In this document: in pieces, positions 39,580 through 40,570 of the stretch
How positions within the stretch are numbered: the stretch's first letter is position 1
How the letters are laid out: the number at the start of each line of letters is the position of its first letter
Source: Caldilineaceae bacterium
Lineage (GTDB): Bacteria > Chloroflexota > Anaerolineae > Caldilineales > Caldilineaceae
Reading direction: 5' to 3'
Length of the DNA: 40,570 nucleotides
NCBI GenBank assembly: GCA_019637695.1
Contig: JAHBVG010000061.1
Span: 1-40,570 of the forward strand
Translations under genes and position numbers: made by a program
The notes under the pieces: model-generated
What the model was told of the DNA's origin: nothing
Seen by the model: only the letters and a program-made list of their open reading frames with translations
Database searches by the model: none

Positions 39580-40350
39580 CTACCCCCCACGCAACTTCTC
39601 GTAAATGATCTTACGCATGGCCTGCTCCATGAGGCGCGGGGCAATGCGACCGGCGATGGCGAAGAGGCGGTTGCCCCAGCCGGGGATCAGCGTCCATTGG
39701 CGGCGCTCCACGGCGCGCAGGATCTGGCCGGCCAATTCGGTGGGGGGCATTCGTTTATCCTCGCGGCTGTTGTCGGGGCTGTAGCGGCGGGCGTGCGCTG
39801 TGCGTGTAGGGCCGGGGAAAACGACCAGCACGTGGATTCGTTGGGGGGCAAGGGCCACGCGCAGGCTACGTCCATAGGCGGCCAATCCATCTTTTGTGGC
39901 AGCGTAGACAGCCGCGCCGGGGTAGCCAACAAAATGGGAGAGCGACGAAATGAAGACAACCGTCCCCCCTGGCCGGATGCGCTCAAAAGCCAGCATCCCC
40001 GCGGTAATGATCATCGGCGCAGTGAAGTTTACGGCCATCACGGCCCGCTGGCGCTCCATGGGCAGTGTCTCAAAACGCCCCACAGCGTTGATCCCGGCGT
40101 TGTGGATCAGCAGATCGACGGGCGCTTCCTCGGCAAGCTGCGCTACCAAAAGATCGAGAGCCGGCGCATCGCCCAAATCTGCCTGCAAAAAGCGGATCTG
40201 AGCGCCCTGGGCTTGTAGATCTCGCCCGGTCACAGCAGAACGGGCTGCATCCACATCCACCCCCAGGATCGAGTAGCCGGCGCCAGCGCAATATTCCGCC
40301 AGCGCGCGCCCGATCCCATCGGCGGCCCCTGTGATCATCGCCCGTCTCAT
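39580..40350 (-). CDS. SDR-family oxidoreductase
   Basis: A 256-residue classical-type SDR: cofactor loop TGAADGIG, acidic D at the end of strand 2 (GVDVDA), HNAG in place of NNAG (LLIHNAGIN), and the active-site set in VVFISSLSHFVGYPGAAVYAATK (Ser, Tyr, Lys). The C-terminal region is longer than in FabG and has a possible amphipathic helix (WGNRLFAIAGRIAPRLMEQA), as in lipid- or sterol-acting SDRs associated with membranes. ATG 40350 follows GGAGG by 6-7 nt. It converges on the P450 gene; a shared lipid-related pathway is possible but not shown. Confidence 0.9.
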   Translation of the reverse strand: MRRAMITGAADGIGRALAEYCAGAGYSILGVDVDAARSAVTGRDLQAQGAQIRFLQADLGDAPALDLLVAQLAEEAPVDLLIHNAGINAVGRFETLPMERQRAVMAVNFTAPMIITAGMLAFERIRPGGTVVFISSLSHFVGYPGAAVYAATKDGLAAYGRSLRVALAPQRIHVLVVFPGPTRTAHARRYSPDNSREDKRMPPTELAGQILRAVERRQWTLIPGWGNRLFAIAGRIAPRLMEQAMRKIIYEKLRGG

Positions 40351-40570
40351 AATCGCCTCCGCTGTGACTGATTCATCTGCATTTGTGAGTCATTCATTCT
40401 ATTCAACAGTTATCCTTGAAAACCATGATGCTTTTAACCTCGCATTGGGGGATAATGCAGAACAGATGTATAAATCGCTAGAGTGATGGCTCTCCACAAA
40501 CTGATTTAGTTTGGCCAATTGCTAGATAGAAGTTGAAGGAAACTCCTTTGGTATGGTAATAGGAAGGGTA
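40351..40570. other. Right-edge intergenic region
   Basis: Upstream of the SDR gene up to the window edge. It is more A+T-rich than the coding regions. I see no ORF with a ribosome binding site, no RNA gene and no clear promoter on either strand. Confidence 0.4.

Noticed and set aside
38113..40350. Biosynthetic gene cluster around the P450
   Set aside because: Only one P450 and one convergent SDR are visible, with no scaffold-building enzyme.

Overview
The window looks like a piece of a Chloroflexota chromosome, possibly Caldilineae or Anaerolineae. That placement is an inference: it rests on G+C-rich coding sequence, Thr/Pro-rich secreted proteins, a liv-type ABC system, an F420-type luciferase-like enzyme and many intergenic 'word' repeats. 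I made no database comparison. Nearly all of it is coding, with genes on both strands, several tight operons and no obvious prophage or transposase.

Region 1 (1-7.8 kb). The 3' end of a ribonuclease Z-like gene converges on a compact minus-strand operon. In order of transcription the operon encodes an M29-aminopeptidase-like protein with a C-terminal winged-helix-like tail (interrupted by an in-frame TGA), a STAND/archaeal-type ATPase, a large protein with a degenerate AAA-like domain, two GAF domains and a histidine-kinase ATPase, and a receiver domain fused to an APH/kinase-fold phosphotransferase. Overlapping stops and starts indicate that they work together. I know of no named system with exactly this composition. 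A perfect 39-bp inverted repeat lies upstream.

Region 2 (7.8-21.3 kb). A tRNA-Glu(CUC) with a near-ideal promoter and a terminator is followed by an ArsB/NhaD-type permease, an M19 dipeptidase, a RidA protein and an MhpA-like flavin hydroxylase. Next comes a branched-chain amino-acid-type ABC transporter (livF, G, M, H on minus; the binding protein on plus) with an Rpn-family nuclease between its two halves, then an SDR-RidA-LLM oxidoreductase operon. This reads as uptake and oxidation or hydrolysis of an unidentified amide- or amino-acid-like compound.

Region 3 (21.4-26.2 kb). A heterodimeric ABC exporter has one degenerate ATP site. Upstream lie a palindromic operator touching the -35 box, a good promoter, a 23-codon leader ORF with its own ribosome binding site, a potential antiterminator and two tandem intrinsic terminators. 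This is the layout of a ribosome-mediated attenuator, like bmrB-bmrCD of Bacillus subtilis.

Region 4 (26.2-33 kb). A secreted protein, a GlmU-like nucleotidyltransferase, an orphan NarL/LuxR-type response regulator, a Flp-type prepilin translationally coupled to a frameshifted comF, long-form hpf, and an isochorismatase-family hydrolase.

Region 5 (33-38 kb). A DtxR/MntR-family regulator, apparently read from a leaderless mRNA, whose putative operator covers its own start codon. A matching operator precedes a Mn/Zn/Fe ABC importer (binding protein, ATPase, two permeases). Both permeases carry winged-helix-like cytoplasmic tails.

Region 6 (38-40.6 kb). A cytochrome P450 converges on an SDR. 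Hairpin repeats and imperfect tandem word repeats sit at most gene boundaries, often flush with start or stop codons.
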